From assembly GCA_005877185.1 (NCBI GenBank), contig VBPQ01000089.1, positions 1 to 6,066 on the forward strand: a stretch of 6,066 nucleotides of DNA, in the 5' to 3' direction. Below are positions 4,524 to 6,066 of the stretch, in pieces. Made by a program: the position numbers and the translations under genes. The stretch comes from Nitrososphaerota archaeon (lineage in GTDB: Archaea; Thermoproteota; Nitrososphaeria; Nitrososphaerales; Gagatemarchaeaceae). Within the stretch, counting starts at the first letter, position 1. Each line of letters opens with the position of its first letter. The notes under the pieces are model-generated. The model worked only from the letters and a program-made list of their open reading frames with translations, made no database searches and was not told where the DNA came from.

Positions 4524-5882
4524 TCAGTCCTCGATCTCTGCCCGCAGGTCCGTTAGCTTGGAATCGAGATACGTGGTATCGAACCTGCCGTCCAGGAAGT
4601 CCTTGCTTCGGAGTATCACCCTCTGGAGGGGTATTGAGGTCTTCACACCCTCGATGACAAAGTCGGAGAGCGACTCCAAGACTCTCGAGATCGCCTCCCG
4701 ACGGGAACTCCCCCAGGCGATGAGCTTTGCGATAAGTGGGTCGTAGTAGAAGGAGACGCTCGTCCCGACCTCTAGGGCATGGTCCACGCGGATGTGCTCG
4801 CCTGTGGGGATCCTGAGCTTCGTAATCTTGCCCGGGGAGGGCATGAAGGTCCTCGGGTCCTCCGCGTATACTCGCGCCTCGATCGAGTTGCCCCTCTGTT
4901 CGACTCCGTCCTGCTCGATTCCGAGGCCTTCACCACTCGCGACCCTGAGCTGCTGCTCGACGATGTCCACCCCCGTGGTCATTTCTGTGACGGGGTGCTC
5001 GACCTGGAGTCTCTTGTTTATCTCGAGGAAGTAAAATTGTTCTTTCGATTCTTCGTAGAGGAACTCGAAGGTCCCGGCGTTGGTGTACCCGGTCGCGGTG
5101 GCCATCGCCTTGGCTGCTCGGAGAAGGTCGGCCCGTTGCTCCCGGGTGAGCGCGGGGGATGGCGACTCCTCGACGACCTTTTGGAACCTTCTTTGCAGAG
5201 AGCACTCTCTCTCGAAGAGATGGATTACTCCGCCTTCGTCCGCCAGAATCTGGACCTCGACGTGCCTGGGAGCATCGAGCAGTTTCTCGGCGTAGACGTC
5301 TCCGTTGCCGAAGTAGAGCTTCGCCTCCCTCGAGGCTCCCTCGAGGGCCTCCTTCGCTGCCCGGGGTTCGGTCACCTTCCTGGTGCCCTTTCCGCCCCCG
5401 CCTGCATCCGGCTTGATCAAGATGGGTCCAAACTCGCTCAGGAGCTTCTCCAGTTCAGCGGGGTCGCCGACCGGCTCGTACGTCCCGGGTATCGTCGGGA
5501 TGCCGTTCTCACGCGCGACCCTCCTCGAGTACGTCTTCGATTCGATTTTCCTCATCACTCGGGGGCTGGGTCCGACCCAGACGGCTCCTGCCTTCTCGAC
5601 CGCCTCTGCGAACTGGTAGAACTCCGAAAGAAAGCCGTAACCTGGGTGCACGGCCTCCGCCCCGGTCCGGGTTACCGCCTCGCATATGTTGGCGATCGAA
5701 AGGTAGCTCTTGAGGGGGGGAGACTCGCCCACCCTCATCGATTCGTCCGCGAGCTTCGTGTGGGGAGCCCCGGCGTCCGCGTCTGAGTAGATCGCTACAG
5801 TCTCAACGCCGAGCCTCCTGCAGGTCCTTATGACCCTCGCCGCGATCTCTCCGCGGTTTGCGATGAGGACCTTGGAGAACAT
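4524..5882 (-). CDS. accC: Biotin carboxylase subunit of an acyl-CoA (or pyruvate) carboxylase
   Basis: This 452-residue ATP-grasp enzyme uses ATP and bicarbonate to carboxylate biotin on its carrier protein. Visible landmarks are FSKVLIANRGEIAARVIRTC (2-21), AEAVHPGYGFLSE (75-87), IESKTYSR (113-120), the glycine-rich loop IKPDAGGGGKGT (156-167), RHVEVQIL (206-213), ERECSLQRRFQKVVEESPSP (224-243), NAGTFEFLY (268-276), FLEINKRLQVEHPVTE (285-300) and IEARVYAEDP (334-343). The metal and bicarbonate residues E273, E287, N289, R291, E295, K235 and R337 are retained. Differences from the usual sequence are F233 where His is normal, T167 where Met is normal, and Ile-Asn in place of Met-Asn. Length fits a stand-alone subunit. 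It follows the biotin carrier gene by 11 bases. Which carboxylase it serves (acetyl-, propionyl-CoA or pyruvate) cannot be decided without the carboxyltransferase. Confidence 0.96.
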   Translation of the reverse strand: MFSKVLIANRGEIAARVIRTCRRLGVETVAIYSDADAGAPHTKLADESMRVGESPPLKSYLSIANICEAVTRTGAEAVHPGYGFLSEFYQFAEAVEKAGAVWVGPSPRVMRKIESKTYSRRVARENGIPTIPGTYEPVGDPAELEKLLSEFGPILIKPDAGGGGKGTRKVTEPRAAKEALEGASREAKLYFGNGDVYAEKLLDAPRHVEVQILADEGGVIHLFERECSLQRRFQKVVEESPSPALTREQRADLLRAAKAMATATGYTNAGTFEFLYEESKEQFYFLEINKRLQVEHPVTEMTTGVDIVEQQLRVASGEGLGIEQDGVEQRGNSIEARVYAEDPRTFMPSPGKITKLRIPTGEHIRVDHALEVGTSVSFYYDPLIAKLIAWGSSRREAISRVLESLSDFVIEGVKTSIPLQRVILRSKDFLDGRFDTTYLDSKLTDLRAEIED

Positions 5883-5893
5883 GGCGGGAGTTT

Positions 5894-6066
5894 CTACGAT
5901 TCGATCTCGGCGAGAGTCTGTCCGATGTTCACTTCGTCCCCCTTCTTCACGTGAATCCTGCTGACCCTTCCCCCAACCTCGGCTGTGATGGATATCTCAG
6001 TCTTCATCGACTGAAGAACGAGGAGTGTGTCCCCGGCCGAGACCCGGGCCCCTTCAGGGACGCTGA
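5894..6066 (-). CDS. Biotin carboxyl carrier protein, C-terminal part (N-terminus beyond window)
   Basis: The minus strand is open from the right edge to a TAG at 5894-5896, with 56 whole codons visible. The sequence is a biotinyl/lipoyl attachment domain: PEGARVSAGDTLLVLQSMKT (3-22) carries the biotinylation lysine in SMK at visible residue 21 (codon 6002-6004), 35 residues before the C-terminus as is typical, and ends GGRVSRIHVKKGDEVNIGQT (31-50) plus LAEIES. The common AMKM motif is SMKT here, a variant that occurs in carboxylase biotin domains. The carrier shuttles carboxybiotin between biotin carboxylase, encoded 11 bases downstream, and a carboxyltransferase. The left part of the protein and its start are outside the window; a fused transferase domain cannot be excluded. 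Confidence 0.93.
   Translation of the reverse strand, partial: SVPEGARVSAGDTLLVLQSMKTEISITAEVGGRVSRIHVKKGDEVNIGQTLAEIES

Noticed and set aside
4779..5786. 335-codon open frame on the plus strand opposite biotin carboxylase
   Set aside because: It is a mirror of the strongly biased codons of a clearly conserved enzyme; the translation is Arg/Leu/Gly-rich with no family resemblance and no ribosome binding site.
1..6066. tRNA, rRNA, CRISPR arrays, insertion sequences or integration sites
   Set aside because: No cloverleaf, repeat-spacer pattern, transposase-like frame or long direct/terminal repeat was seen on either strand; nearly all bases are taken up by the genes described.

Overview
The window reads as archaeal chromosome, GC-rich (G+C estimated by eye, not counted). 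Three minus-strand genes (starts at 1178, 1958 and 4479) each have an A/T-only TATA-like box centred 27-28 bases before the start codon. In archaea that places transcription at or near the start codon, so the mRNAs would be leaderless. Other genes show archaeal-type GGTGA or GGAG ribosome binding sites, and GTG/TTG starts are common. The gene families (stand-alone Lrp/AsnC ligand-binding domain, DUF169, HxlR, CcdA-like, split biotin carboxylase and biotin carrier) fit an archaeon. I cannot fix the lineage; Thermoplasmata-like, Bathyarchaeia-like or non-ammonia-oxidising Nitrososphaeria-like groups are guesses only.

Layout. Bases 1-731 (+) hold the C-terminal part of an FtsX/MacB-type ABC permease cut by the left edge. 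A very small reading frame with a SEC-C/YchJ-type zinc motif follows (780-905, +). Next are two minus-strand genes with their own promoters: a cysteine-rich Lrp/AsnC ligand-binding domain protein (945-1178) and a DUF169 protein (1269-1958). A 124-base divergent region with TATA elements and a GTTAC...GTAAC inverted repeat separates DUF169 from a small two-helix membrane protein (2083-2370, +). That gene converges on the next minus-strand block, and two short hairpins sit between them.

From 2441 to the right edge every gene is on the minus strand. In transcription order they are: biotin carrier protein C-terminus (cut by the window edge), biotin carboxylase, a SnoaL/NTF2-like protein with its own promoter, an HxlR-family regulator, a thioredoxin-fold protein with adjacent cysteines, and a CcdA/DsbD-type membrane protein.

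How they may work together. The biotin pair forms the carboxylase half-reaction of an acyl-CoA (or pyruvate) carboxylase; the carboxyltransferase is outside the window. The most interesting part is the HxlR - thioredoxin - CcdA set. It looks like a redox-sensing regulator coupled to a thiol relay across the membrane. The regulator and thioredoxin frames are the same frame divided by one TGA, both electron-relay proteins carry Cys-Cys pairs, and a perfect 8-bp inverted repeat lies just upstream of the regulator. This functional link is inference from family membership and gene order.
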